Part shown: positions 33,504 to 46,160 of the stretch, piece by piece | Layout of the letters: each line of letters begins with the position of its first letter | Numbering within the stretch: the stretch's first letter is position 1 | DNA from: Carallia brachiata | Taxonomy: Eukaryota > Streptophyta > Magnoliopsida > Malpighiales > Rhizophoraceae | DNA: 64,000 bases | NCBI GenBank assembly: GCA_021464245.1 | Contig: JADCRB010000026.1 | Location: forward strand, 248,001-312,000 | Reading direction: 5' to 3' | Notes under the pieces: model-generated | Database searches by the model: none | What the model was told of the DNA's origin: nothing | Seen by the model: the letters and a program-made list of their open reading frames with translations, nothing else | Position numbers and translations under genes: made by a program

Positions 33504-36500
33504 TTATTTCTTCCCACCTTGAGCTTGGGGAACAGCTTGCCGAGGTACCCTTCCTCCCCCATTTTGATAAACCTTCTGATTACGTTCTCCATTCCGTCCA
33601 GTAGTTCCCCAAACTTGATCTGAGAATCCACCCTGATTCTCGTTCTCGTTTCTACCATTAGTGCGGCCTCTGCCAAAGTTACCGCGATTCCTAAAATTTT
33701 CATTACGGAAACCACCCCTTCTTGATGAGTTCTTCCCGCCATCGCCATTGGCTGCAAAGAAAACATGACCCGTAAATATTACGCAACACGTTTTTGGTAG
33801 GAAAAAGTAGGAGTGGGTATCAATAATGCATAGGGATTCCCGATTTCCTTGGAAAAGCTAGCAGTGCTCTGAGCGGTAAAATATAAAACTCAATGCATAA
33901 TCTAAAGCAAACCTACTATCATAGAAATTAAGAACCACAATTAAAAAGAAAATGATTACAATAACTTGCCTTTTTTCTCTTCAATATGAGCTTTTCGATT
34001 ACCAATCATGATGGAAGAAACCTGAAAGATCATGATCTTAGATTTTCGAATAACATGGGAGAAAATTCCATCACTGGAGCTACTTCACAAGTAATTCAAG
34101 AACACATTTGGTATTTTAGATGTTCAAAATGAAACACTAAAAAACTGGTACTGTAAAATTTGGCTCTTGTAGATAATCAATTAACAATGAGTGAAAGACA
34201 GTAAAATTTAAAATAAATAGAGCACAAAATGTCCTCATAAAACTCCCAAACAAGTACAACATGATATGCGAGGGTTTGCATATTATCATCAGTTGACCTA
34301 TGCAATTTCTTTAGCATCGCTCAGCCAATCCCTTCTTATGAAAACAACATAGAAAACAGGCAGTGATTGACTTTGGAATAGTTTTACATCAATCCAGATT
34401 AGCAATAAGTGAAAGAAGCCGCTACTCAACAAAAAAAGAAAGGAGAAAACAAAAAAAAAAAAAAGAATAGAAAGCAACACCAATACCTTCAGAGCACTCT
34501 GCATGGCATCAGCTGATTCAAATTCCACAAAGCCAAAACAATTCTTTTCTTGCTGTACATGGGTTGTATATAATTAGTATCAAGTCGAGTAAAAAACCAT
34601 CCACAAAGAGATTGGCACATAATTAAAAAAGAAGCAAACCTTATAGCTTCTGACTTGTACACCATCACTTTTGATAGGTCCAAATTGCTCGAACGCCTCT
34701 CTTAGCTGCTCCACAGTAGCATTCATAGGTAAATTGGCAACAAAGATGGAGTGACCCTTGACTGCAATAAGTAAATGGAGAAAATATTTATAAGCAAAAA
34801 GAAAGGATAATATACAAATTAAGAGCTGAAAACAAATGTGTTACAGTAATAAAAACCTATATAGTTTTTGCCCTTTTCCACAGGATTGATGCTCTTCTCC
34901 ACAGGATTGCTGCTCTTTTCCATGGGATTGCTGCTAACAGGACGAGGAGACGATGCACGTGGTACAGGTGGATGTGACTGTGACACAGGTTTAGCAGGCG
35001 CAATTCGTTGTTGGAATGGCTGCTTCTTAAAATTTAATGCATTTGCCTGGAGCAGCAACAATGACAGAGATATGACATGTCAAGTAATGTTTCTTTTTGA
35101 AGACAGGGAAATGAACTCACCACTGATGCATAAGATTTCTTGGGAGCATCATCCTGGATATCTGAAGCACCTGTTTCTAAGACAGTTTCAGCACCATTCT
35201 GTGTCAGAACAACTGAGACTGCCTGAGCATCATCCTGCTTTGTACCAGGCAAATCACTAGCAACAACCACTTGGTCAGCAAGCACGATTCCAGTGTCTGA
35301 TGGACGACTAGATTCTTCAGCCAGATTAGTATCCTCCTGTGGAGGGTTGACTGCATGATTTGGCATAGAGTGATTAGGGTTTGGAAGGAGGGATGGCTCT
35401 GCAATCACAAAAGCCAATGGTGTATCGTTTCTGACCTAAGTAAGAAAAAGAATCAGTATAGCAAAAGGAAACTAAAACATACCAGCATTTGGGGTCACAG
35501 GGACGGATGCAGCAGTACTGTCAGCTTCAATAGAGTCATAGGTTGCTGTTTTTTCTTCATCCATATAACGAAAGACATCATTCAAAACAAAAAATTTATC
35601 TACTTGTCCAGCTAAATCTTCTTGTGGGGCCAGAAAAAATATTTGAGTAAATTTTCTTCTAGTGTTTTCCTTTCCAGTTAAGAAGCCAGTCACCAACACA
35701 AGCACCGCGCCCTCAATAGAATCTTGGGCATCAACAGTCAGAAGCTCGATCACACAATTCTTATAATCCAGTGACTTTATCAACTTTTCAATATCCTACA
35801 CCAGAGAAGCAGAAATTTCAAATTACTCCTCAGTATACATTAAAGTAATTAGAAAATTCTAAGAAAGAGAAATTTCAGCACAACAGAAAAAGAATCTACA
35901 ATGGAAAACGATCACATTATATGATGAAGGGAAAAAAAATAACCAACTATAAGAAGAACCAACTAACTAAACTATATTACTGCTCAAGTAAGGAGCAGCG
36001 TCCAAGTAATATCATGACAGCCAGTCAAGAAAAGCAGCAGCTCGTTATAAAAAGCATAAAATAAAATCAGCGCATGCTTGCAAGGAAAAAAAAAAAAGAT
36101 CACACATAAGCTTTTTGCTAGAGTTTAGAACATTTGTTTCTTTGTTTGAGTGGTGCTTAAGTACAAGAGGTATTCATCACTTCATTCCTTAGGGTTAAAG
36201 AAATTACTTGTGTTGTGTGACCTCTGTTTGTCTATGCCTACAACTGGTATTTTGCAGAGGACAATCTATACCAACAAGAAGCAAACATGAATTTCATTCC
36301 ACAGAACTTATGACTAAAAAAGCAAATAAAAAAATTGTTCAACAGAACTCACATCAATGGTCGATGCAGAAGACAGCAACTTATCAGTGGTTGGCCGGCT
36401 AATCACACTGGTATTATTGTAAAACTTGTGCACTAACTCTGGTGCTTGAGACAGAATAATGTAGTACTGCTTCACAAAGGAGTTACCAACCACCTGCGGT

Positions 36501-36535
36501 CGTTCAAGGGCAGATGATTCTGCCTGATTTTCCAT
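33504..36535 (-). CDS. NTF2-domain and RRM protein, G3BP-like
   Basis: Plant homologue of Ras-GAP SH3-binding protein, an RNA-binding stress-granule component. The eight coding exons on the minus strand are 36353-36535, 35483-35795, 35121-35398, 34857-35046, 34640-34761, 34487-34552, 33970-34021 and 33504-33751. All phases agree and give 483 aa. The NTF2 domain is about residues 15-130: VGNSFVKQYYIILSQAPELV, HKFYNNTSVISRP, then VIELLTVDAQDS and GKENTRRKFTQIFFLAPQE. A disordered acidic/Pro linker follows and ends in three 7-residue repeats (SSNPMEK, SSNPVEK, SINPVEK). The RRM is about 322-395, with RNP2 IFVANL and RNP1 NCFGFVEF. The Arg/Gly/Asn-rich tail (402-483, RRGGFRNENF, RGNFGRGR) is of RGG type. 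The seventh intron begins with GC rather than GT. The ATG lies two bases after the leader-intron acceptor. Confidence 0.95.
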
Positions 36536-37374
36536 TTCTGCCAGAACACAGAACACATGATTAAAGAAAATATCATACCAAAAGCACACCATACAATGCA
36601 CCGAATTGGAGATGAGTCAAGAAGAAACAGAACATGATGGTAGTAAGGCAAAAATGCACGTTAATTGCAAATAAACACTATATTACAGATACGGATAAGA
36701 GTGCCAACAACGGTATGAATGATTCATGATACACAACGTAAGCAAGTAAAAACAACAAAAAATTGATTAATACTGTAAAACAAAGGCCCGTTACTAGATC
36801 TTCATGATAAACAGATTTTGCTAAGCTGATTTTGGAACATCAATGATATGCTTATATCATAAGAACTCATTCAGCATTATCATTATTAGCTAAATTTTAG
36901 TCGACATTTGATCCAGAATTGTGAACAGGTTAATCTTGCTTCTAATAGAGTATCAAGGATCAAAACCCTAGTAACCAAAAGAGTTAAAGTAATTCCTCAA
37001 CACAATATTTTGACAGTACACCCCAGAATTCAATTTTTCAAAACACTAACACTTTATCACTAAAAAAAAAAAAAAAATCCCAATTCTCCAATGGGAGAAA
37101 GCATTACTTTCAGTTGCAATAATCCCAAACTCTGAACAAGCAAACAAACTAGATCTAAATTACAATAGCAACAGAAAAAGACCAAAAATAAAACAAAACA
37201 AAGAAAACCATGTACCACAAACGAATATCAAACCAATGAGTCTCAAATAAAAAAAAAAAAAAACCAACATGTTAAAGAGTTAAAGCAATAGAATTCAATC
37301 AAAAGACAAGAACTTTACAATCATAAAACCAACAAAAACAAAGAAACAAAGAAACAAAGCAAATAATACTTTAC

Positions 37375-37490
37375 CAGCAATCAGAATCTCTGTCACCAGT
37401 GAGAGAAAGGAAGAAAGGGCGGAAGAGAGAGAAACTGATTAGTTAGAGAAAGAGAAACAAAGAAGAGCCACAATGCAAAGCAACCCTCTT
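37375..37490 (-). other. 5' UTR exon of the G3BP-like gene
   Basis: On the minus strand GATTGCTG|GTAAAG (exon end 37375) is a good donor. The matching acceptor GGCAG is at 36538-36540, two bases before the ATG, giving a leader intron of about 0.83 kb. The outer limit is approximate. Confidence 0.55.
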
Positions 37491-37540
37491 TGTGGGTGCT
37501 GCTACTGGATATATCATTAGAATTAGAATTAAAAAAAGAA

Positions 37541-37598
37541 ATATATATTGAGAGATTTTCTAGACACAGAGAGAATTTAGAGAGAGAGAGAGAGAGGG
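37541..37598 (-). promoter_or_regulatory. TATA-like box and (GA)n tract of the G3BP-like gene
   Basis: CAATATATATTTC on the minus strand (37541-37549 core) sits about 30-50 bases upstream of the inferred leader exon. A (GA)n tract at 37578-37598 lies just beyond, as is common in plant core promoters. Confidence 0.4.
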
Positions 37599-37656
37599 GA
37601 GTCTTTTGGGGGGTTTTTGGGAGTCCCAGTTCACTTTGTCTAGTAGTGGTATCCCT

Positions 37657-37997
37657 ATAGTGTGTTTGGACAGAGGAAAATAATGGAGAAAAAAAGAATA
37701 AAAAAAATTATGTTGAAAATAAATTATTTAATTAAGTGAAAAAGGTTTAAAAAAATGATGAAAAAAAAAGAATAATAATTTATGAGAGAGAAAATTATAT
37801 AAAAAATAAGTTATTTGGATAGAAAGTTGTGAGAAAGAAAATGATTAAAAAGAAAAAATAAATAGTAATTTGTAAAAGAAAAAGTTGTAAAGAAAATAAA
37901 TTATTTGGATAAAAAAAAATTGTAAAAAATTAAAAATATAAATAATAATTATTTTTTTCCTCTCATAATAAGAAAATTTTTTCCAAACAAGCCCTTA
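37657..37997. mobile_element. hAT-type MITE, A/G-rich family, copy 3
   Basis: The left end TAGTGTGTTTGGACAGAGG and right end, reverse complement AAGGGCTTGTTTGG, form the inverted repeat. The interior shares AATAGTAATTTGT and AAATAAATTATTTGGA units with the copies near 27.4 and 28 kb. It lies within about 150 bases of the inferred start of transcription of the G3BP-like gene. Confidence 0.65.
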
Positions 37998-37999
37998 TG

Positions 38000-40845
38000 T
38001 TTTTTTAGCGGATTGTTTGCTGGTGGGCCTGCGATACACTTCCTAGAACAATATGCAACACGTGAGATAAGGCTTTATTGTGGGTCCTAAGATCTGTCTC
38101 TATCTTGTTCAATGGCTCTCATTGATTCCCCACATTAATTCCTATGTACTTTGTTTGGTTATTGCTCTGGATTCGTGAAATGTTAAATATATGCAAATCA
38201 AGAGAATATATAGGAAAGACACTGTTTTTGGATTTGCAATTATGATTGTAGTTTACAAAATGGGAAAAAATTGGTGGCAACACGACGAGAGTAATATAAG
38301 GAAGGGATATGTATGTTTTAAGTTTTAAATTTTTATATTTTTTTATTTAAATTTTAAATCTTTAAAAAATTTTATTTAATTCTTAAATTTTTTAATTTTT
38401 TTACTAAATCAATCTATCTATTGATGAAAAGTAATTAATTTATTAAAAAATAATTTTGAACTTACAAAAAATTATTTGAAAATACTTAGATACATAAATT
38501 GAATTTTTTTAATCAAAAAAATATACATATTAATTATTTAATTCTTATATTTATTAATTAAAAAAATATTTAATGTGCATATTTTGTTGATAGAAAAATG
38601 TTTAATATATTTATTTGACCTTTTTTTTTAATAATTTGAATTAGGTTGAACTCATTTATTAATGGATTACTTTTCATAAAAAAAAGAACTGATTTGATAA
38701 GAAATTGAAAAGTTTGTGACCTAACTGAAATTTTAAAAAAGTTTAGAATTCAAATGTAAAAAATTATAAACATTTAAGACTTAAAATATGCATATCATGT
38801 AGGTAAATATTGATGTTGAGTAATCTGATGAATTTTTATTAAATTCAAGAAAAGAAAAAACATATGGGTCTGCATATTTATTTTTATATGCTTCCTATTA
38901 CACTGTTACATATTCAAAGTTTTAAGTTTTGACCCCATAATTAAGCTCATTATAATTTACATTATTTTCAAATATACACTCCTTCTATTTGCATTATTCT
39001 TATCTACATTTCTTCTATTGTCCCTTCTCGAAAATTCTTCTTCTCACCAAATTTGTTCATCTTGGGTACTTTCCGTATAAAAATTTCTTAGTTTTTTTTT
39101 GTTAAGTTTTTTCTCCCCCAATTCAAGCCTTAAGAGTAGCTTGGGAAGATTTTTGGGTGCAGTTGTTCAATGGAAAATATAAATAATCAAACAGATTTTT
39201 TTTTGGGTACTTTGTTTCTTACCAATTTCTACTTGGTACCAGGATTGGTTATCGTAGAATATGGACTTTATTTTTTTCTAAAAAAAAAAAATAGATGTAT
39301 AGATTTCGTGACCAACTTAATTTTTGCCAACTTTACTTCTAGTCATCACATCAAAATATAAAATAATTTCTATCCTAAATTTTCATTTTTCATTTTGTCA
39401 ACACCCACAAATAAATTTTCAAATCATTATAAGTTACATCTCCTATTTGATATCTAAGTGCTAAAAGAAAATGGAACCTAGTTTCATGAGTATATTAATT
39501 TCACAACTAATTAAAAGTTTCACCACATTATTATAATTTAAATTGTATTAAAGTAACTATACATTCTACATGATAACTTTTGACAATATATTTATTTTTT
39601 TCTGTTTTTTTTTTAATTTAGTCATTAAATAATTTATATCATTTTGATCATGTTTTGGATCTCAAAAGAAGAATTTTACCTTGTATTTCCTGAACAATAT
39701 CAATTGTTCACAATACTTAAAAAAGTGTGGAGAATATTATGAGGGAAAAAAGTATGGTTAACATTAATGGTGTTCTAATTACATAGAATTTATGATTTTA
39801 TCCCACAAAACTTTACCGATTCCCACACAGTGGCAGTTGCGAGAAGATAGAGTCCTATATGCTCCCAATTGCTAGGTTTGGTAATTATTTTTCTGCTCAA
39901 CTTCTTTCTTCTATCCTCCTTTATACGGTTATCACACAAAGAACACTTGATCGCTTCTTCTTCTTTTTTTAATTTTTTTTTTATTTAACCCTACCTAATT
40001 TCTCAGCATTTCTTTTCTCATTGCAGACATGGTGTTAACAAAAAATTGTCCAGTGCTTTAATGGGATAAGCTCAATATTCACTTCAGTTGGTAACCTTTT
40101 GATTTAGTCCATGCCGTATTGTAATTCTCAATCTGGTACATACTGTCCGAGAAAAGTCTACAAGTCAGTCACTAGTTAATTTATTTTGGTTAACAGATAA
40201 GCTAAATGCAAACGTACCTCAGCCTAGTGCTCATTTCAAACAACGTCTAAGCCCTTTGAAATATTGGGAATAAAAATCCTTCGTTCCAGCAGAGACACTT
40301 TCCCTTGGAAGACGCCAAGGAGCTGAGGCAAGCTGTCTTGATATTTGACCCCACCGTTGTGATCAATGAGAATGGATAAGGCTGGCTCGTGGGATTGACC
40401 CCCCCTGGGAGGGGGGGGGGTATGGATGATCATTGATCCGGCCTGACCCTGGATGGTGGGAATGAGCTGCACTATTAAATAGAGGAGAGATTGGAAGGGA
40501 TATTATGATTTGTAAGATACGGAGAAGATACGGAGTGTTGGGATGAGACCCGATATTATAATTCTGATGTTTAAGTCACTCGAATAAAACTAGATAAGGG
40601 ATAAAAGTATCTAAAAAATATGAGATTATTATTTTAAGAATATTACTTTTTTGAGTATTTATAAGTAGTTTAGTAGAAGGAAAGCAGACTTAGAGAGGCA
40701 TGTCTCCTATGATTAACGGGCTCTAGGTATGCTGGGTGTTTTCTCAGAAGGGGCCTTGTTATTAGGCCTTCTGCACATGGGTATGTTGGACCTTGGGCCC
40801 CAGGCTTTGGGTTTTGGGCATTGGGGCTTGTACTTATATCAACTA
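38000..40845. other. Intergenic DNA, no supported gene
   Basis: It is very AT-rich to about 39800. From 40230 to 40850 the GC content rises, with a 78-codon minus-strand frame (40236-40472) and TTGGGCCCCAGGC/GGGTTTTGGGC words like those in some plant LTRs. No protein family was recognised. Part may be a retrotransposon LTR abutting the mTERF pseudogene. Confidence 0.4.
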
Positions 40846-40849
40846 TATT

Positions 40850-41530
40850 TCTTGGGACCAACTCTGAGGGAATATGAATACTCAATGTTTAGGGATGACC
40901 CTCTTGTTCATACTAAAAAAAAGCTGGAAAGTTTGCTCAGCAATGACTCAAGGCTTCAGATCCATCACTTTAACAAGAAACTTCATTGCACCTGCTGTCC
41001 TTTTTTTTTTTTTTCTCTCTGATGATATAGTCATACACCTAGGTTGGTTTTTGAAAGCCAACAAGATACCATCTTCCGCTTACAAGCGCTTGAACGAATT
41101 TTATTTTCCATAGATTTGAAATCCCATATCAGGAACCTTCTTGATTTTGCTCTCTAAGTCTTCAACTCTTGAACAAGACCTTAAGGCTACGAGACAGTAC
41201 CGAAGGATGTGCTTGATAAAATTCTGTGAGCTGAGACTTGATGAGCCCGGTTGAACAGAAACAATTCAAGCTTAGGCAAAACAATCTTTCCAGCATCCGA
41301 AAGCAGCAATAGCGGATGGGATCTAACAATTCTAGATATTTGGGAATAGGTAGAACCATACTTCTTGAGAAGCTTAAGGAAAGAATCAAATCTTTCAGGG
41401 AATTTCAACTCCACTTAATTGGAACCAGATTTAGCAGATTCTAAGGACAACCCACATGTTTGGACAAAATGCTTTTCTTGTAAAACAGTCTAATATGGTT
41501 GAGTGATTTTGATTTTACTACAAGTGCTAG
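40850..41530 (-). pseudogene. mTERF-family pseudogene
   Basis: mTERF proteins are organelle-targeted helical-repeat proteins for mitochondrial or plastid transcription and RNA handling. Minus-strand pieces align in order with the plant family. They include TCGLSLESAKSGSN, then a stop, then FPERFDSFLKLLKKYGS and RIVRSHPLLLLSDAGKIVLP (41187-41414). After a frameshift come HPSVLSRSLK, then VEDLESKIKKVPDMGF, then an internal deletion. FKNQPRCMT follows, then MKFLVKVMDLKP and NKRVIPKH separated by stops. The N-terminal targeting region is absent. Several stops, at least two frameshifts and a deletion make it non-functional. It lies just downstream of the CobW-type gene in the same orientation. Confidence 0.85.
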
Positions 41531-41534
41531 AGGT

Positions 41535-42175
41535 GACAGTTCTGATCGTGCACCATGAACATGAAGTGCAAAGGACATGAACAACTCTAACATGGGTCTT
41601 TAACGCCAGAAAGAAATTCCTCTGGTTAAATCATTTCCCTCTAATAAAACAAGAAACAAGCATTGTTGACTCAACTTGAGTTAAGCTAAGCGAGTTTTTC
41701 TGTTTCATGATTACTTTGATAAACCCTTAGCTTTGAGACATGGACAGCCCCAGTGATCCCTTCAGCTCCTCAATTTCTTCAATCGGACAACAAAGTTCAT
41801 GCCAATACGCTTTCTACATTTTGTTTTCATACATTTCTTTATTTTCTTTCTTTTATTTCAGAAAACATGGGGTTAGAAACAGTGAAAGGAAACCATAGTC
41901 CACTTCTGAACATTTCTTTTCTTCAGCTTCAGATTTTGAACTTAAATACCTTGCAACAAATTATGATTACCCGACTTGTCATGAGCTTAAACAATTCAAA
42001 AAGGGTAGGGAATGTGAAGAAAGTTTTGAAAAAGAAATCTGAATGAATTATCTATCTTGACACAAATGAACACAAACCGCCTATGTGGCCTCTTAACAAT
42101 TTCATGCTACATCAAAGCCATCTCAGGTGTATTATCATCCACTTGCAACAGTCCGATCATGCTTGCAATGGATCA
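41535..42175. other. Intergenic / 3' UTR of the CobW-type gene
   Basis: No gene was recognised. Sequence near 42180 is the start of the 3' UTR of the minus-strand gene. Confidence 0.45.
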
Positions 42176-42180
42176 ACAAG

Positions 42181-45100
42181 CTAACTCAAAGTTGTGCAAC
42201 ATCTAAAGGAATTAATCAGCATATCCTCCTTCAAATTATGCCCTGCACAAAGCAGTAAATAGATATGTGAACTCTTAACTAGTGTTGTACAAAACATCTC
42301 AACGAGGATTATCAAGCAGTAATGGCATTATTCATACCTATAAATACTATTTTATTCATCGGATTCTCGTCAGTTTTCCAATTGCGAGCTGGAACGATGT
42401 CATATATCTCCCTCACAGCCTGCAGTTTTTCCAGAAAGGATGGTTTACTCAAGTCTCAAGTCAGTATCCAATGGATTAAACAAACCAACTTGGGGCGAAG
42501 AAGCTAGCCCCAAATTAGGAAAACAAAACAATAAAAGTGAAGTGGAAGGGGGTTCAGTTCAAGGGATGCTTAAGGAGCCACGATGAAAAACCACGATTTT
42601 CAATTTTACCTGGATCTCTAATCATTAGTGTCTTTCAGATTTTGAACTCAATAGTTAATGTACTATTAGGTATGACGGTAAAAAAGCTAACAGTGTGAGG
42701 AACAGAATACCAGCTTTCAAGTAACAACCCACAGCATCAGAAACTAAAAATTTGCCATCCCATTGATACATTTTTTGCACAGTACCTGCAAAGTATGCAG
42801 TTGATCAGAGTTTTGAACCCTCAAAACCCCTTTGCAGCGGTAGACATCCATGTCATCTTTCTTATCCCATAGAATCTCCTCAATCCACAAACGGACCTAT
42901 AACATTTGGAATACAGAAATTACCAGAGATGCTATGTACACGATCAAGAACGTTTGCTTAGACAAGAAGGAGATGGCCGTTCATGCTGCAAATGAAGAAA
43001 AAATATTTTATCGTGTTTATATTGGATTGTCCAGTCAGTTTTGTCCCCCTTTTCTACAGAATCAGGTTATCCAAATGAAAAGACAAAGGAATAAAGATGT
43101 TCCAATCAGAAATAAGTAGTTCATTGAAAGCCCCCTTTTCTGCAAACCCCCCCCAAAAAAAAAAACCAAACAGCAAAGATAAGTACCCCCATCATTAGAG
43201 TAGACAACCCAGTGACTAGAAAAGTAGTTTTCATGTGTATCAAATGGGTTCATCAATATCAGAGGAATAGATTAAGACAAACTACCTTATCAAGATCAAC
43301 CGGCTTTGACTCGCTAATGCAGAAAGTTCGCACACTGCCATCATGAAGATCTTTGGTAGTTAGAGACCTGCTTTCTTCCAACAGTGCTTCTAAATGAGCA
43401 GCATGCTAGCAACCGGGCATTAGAAAACTTAAGTAACCATCCACTCAATTAAAGATCAATATCAACTTAGGAAATGCACTACAACAATATACGCAAACTT
43501 TAGCTTGACTTACTGTAGGATCATATGCTTGGCAATTCAATATATTAGATAAGTCAACTTGACATTGAGTGGAATGAATGATGTTGGCAATGGAGTTAAT
43601 ATTGCGGATTTTCTTCTCCAGTTCCTCCAAAGCTCCTTCAGAACCCTCTGAAGAAACCAAATCAACCTTATTAAGAATGACAATATCCTACAAGAAACAG
43701 CAACATATTTAAGTCACTGAATTCCCAACTCATCATTGCTTAACATCAACAGAAAAAGGAATTAGGCAAACATAGGATTCAAGCACTTAAAAAAGGTCTA
43801 AAATAAACAAGTAGATACACAGATATTCACATGCAGATCTGCGCAAGGCCATGCACTAGACATAGGAATAATCAGGATAGTTGTGCTTCTTGCGCATAAT
43901 TCAATTAAATCACTATCAGTCGTGAATTGAGAAAACAATGAGAATTACAGCAAATGCTATTTGGAGAAACGCTTCAGGAAATGCAGACGAGTTGTGACTC
44001 TTCTGGAGTTGAAAATGAAGATTTTTGGCATCCACAACCTGTATGAGAAACAAATTATACAAACATGAGTTACTGACCCTAAAAAGATTTAGCACCTTCA
44101 AAATTATACAGCGAATTACATCAACACAAATGATCATGAGCCTAGAAAAGTACACGTTACAAGTTATTGAAATGATCATATTATTTTAATCCAACTTTTT
44201 TTAAAAAAAAAAGATATTTCTTTTATAGACAATCTTTTGTTAAGATCAGTATCATTGCCCTCCAGAAGTAGCAACAATGCAAGGGGGAAAAATCAAAGAG
44301 AAACACCCTATTTTGACTTGATTTGTTGAAGTGGAAAATAAGGAAAGATGCCCCAAAAAAAAAAAAACATCACAATTATCATATTCTCTCCAAATGTGAG
44401 GAAAATTCAGTAAATTTATTCAGGGGCCTATTAAAGATCAGTGTATTGCCCCTCTTAAAAAGAAGCTTGCACTTTGATAACTACATGAGTGTACTTGTGA
44501 GGAAACATGATGACGGTCAATGGGGAGGCACAACTCTGGTTTTTTTCCTAGATATCCAAAGATGGAATGCACTTTTTTTTTATGTGCTCCATCCTCCATC
44601 ATTTCTTCAAATTTCCTTTCCCTGGTTCTTTCCAGGCATTAAACAGAGTATGGCATTCCTGTTAGTTTAAACAAAGTCTGACTACACATTACGGACAATT
44701 CTCAATTTCTCAGTTTTTTGCACTGGATAAATCATGGCACATGATAAATCCTATAATATGTGCATATCTCACCCTCCATCTCAAATCTAGTCTTGCCTTC
44801 TGAATAGCAAAAAGTAAATTAATTACTAAAGAGAGTGATCACAACTTGAGCGGTTGAGGATATGGTAAAAAAGAAAGGATATAACAACTCTTACTGTTAT
44901 TATAGAATCCAGCTTGATGGCAGATTCCAACTGATCATCCAACCAAAGAATGGAAGCAAGAGGAGCAGGATTCGCTAACCCTGTCGTCTCAATTAATATA
45001 TGATCTAGTCTGCAGAAAACAGATACAAAATTGACAGAACATTAATTTTAGAACAAGTTTAAACTTTAAAACATGGAACAAGCGAGAATTCTGGCTTCAA

Positions 45101-45786
45101 ATATTACAACTTTGCTATGTTGGGCTTCTTAATAATGCTATAGGAGTAGGAAGAGGAATACCTTTGGTTCATGTGTACAAGCTGCTCAAGTGCTTGAACT
45201 AAACTGTGCTTGACAGTGCAGCAAATACAGCCATTGGCCAACTCAACCCATTCCTCAACAAGAGCACCACCTTCTCCTTCATTTATCATTGCCCTCTCAA
45301 CTCCAATCTCTTCACCAAATTCATTCAAAATCACAGCAATCCTCTTTCCATGTTGAGAATTCAATATGTGGTTTACCAGCTAAAACCCAAAAAGTAAAAA
45401 AAAAAAAAAAAAAAAAACCAAATGAGTTAGCAATTAGGCACAGAACACCATAAAAAAAAAAAAAAAAATCCCAAAACGAAGAGGCAATAACAAAGAAAAT
45501 CCAATTTCTTTCCTTGAAAAAACAAACGAAAAAAAGACTTCGAATTGCACACGATCTATCAATTAGGATTTGAAGGCAAATTGGTTTTCGAGATAGCTGG
45601 GGGGTAACATGGAAGACTTGAGTGACTTACAGTGGATTTGCCAGCACCCAGATAGCCGGTGATGACGGTGACCCCAACCGCTGCGTCGTCGCTTCCGGGA
45701 AGCTTTGAATTGGATTGGGTGTCAGAGTTTGACTTTTGCACATCAATTTCAATGGCGACCGGTGGCTCATCTTCTTCTTTCTCCAT
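42181..45786 (-). CDS. CobW/ZNG1-type GTPase metallochaperone
   Basis: Member of the COG0523 G3E GTPases, whose ZNG1 branch hands zinc to methionine aminopeptidase. The nine exons on the minus strand are 45631-45786, 45162-45379, 44895-45009, 43949-44038, 43514-43687, 43286-43405, 42786-42896, 42338-42419 and 42181-42242. All are in phase and code for 375 aa. The Walker A motif GYLGAGKST is at 44-52. The metal-binding CxCC motif is GCICCT (Cys at 103, 105, 106). The ETTG of Walker B/switch II is at 132-135, and the guanine-specificity NKVD at 199-202. The CobW C-terminal domain is in exons 6-9, with HAAHLEALLEE, VRTFCISESKPVDLDK, VYRCKGVLRV, VPARNWKTDE and MNKIVFIG. The same frame stays open 52 codons further upstream (ATG at 45942), so a longer N-terminus is possible, but MEKEEDEPP fits the cytosolic family better. 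Confidence 0.95.
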
Positions 45787-45949
45787 GTTTAAGCCAGTGT
45801 CCTTCGTTTTCTTTTTTCCTGTTCCTGGTCGAACGGCAACCCAGCTAGACAAATAAAATGGCTGCCACCGTTCGTGAAGTTGAATTAGGATTTGAATTTT
45901 CGATCTTATAGTAGGGTTAAATTTATAATTCAGGAACAACATAAAATAA

Positions 45950-46110
45950 TTATCTGATTTATTTATATTGTTGCTAATCTTATCCTTTTATACACAATTG
46001 TACGGCTTTACTTTATTATTTCTCTAAAAAAGAAATGATAAAGATTGGTTTTGTGCGGATTTAGAATTTTAGATTTTAGAATAATTGTGGTTTGTTATGA
46101 TAGAGTTTTA
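45950..46110. promoter_or_regulatory. Upstream region of the CobW-type gene
   Basis: Short AT-rich sequence between the gene and a Helitron-like end. No distinct promoter element can be fixed. Confidence 0.25.
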
Positions 46111-46111
46111 T

Positions 46112-46160
46112 ACATTATACTAGGAATTTGTCTGCGTTTCGTGCGGGTTGTGAATATTTT
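46112..46160 (-). mobile_element. Helitron-like 3' terminus
   Basis: On the minus strand this reads CCCGCACGAAACGCAG, then ACAAATTC, then CTAGT. It resembles the plant Helitron 3' end, a short GC-rich hairpin (CCCGCGCGAAGCGCGGG type) about 10 bases before CTRRT. The hairpin is partly decayed. The element would extend toward higher coordinates, but its 5' end was not located. Confidence 0.4.

Noticed and set aside
35395..35482. Nearer acceptor CTTACTTAG for the third coding exon of the G3BP-like gene
   Set aside because: It would give a 47-base intron and the wrong phase; the acceptor ATTGCAG at 35399-35401 restores frame.
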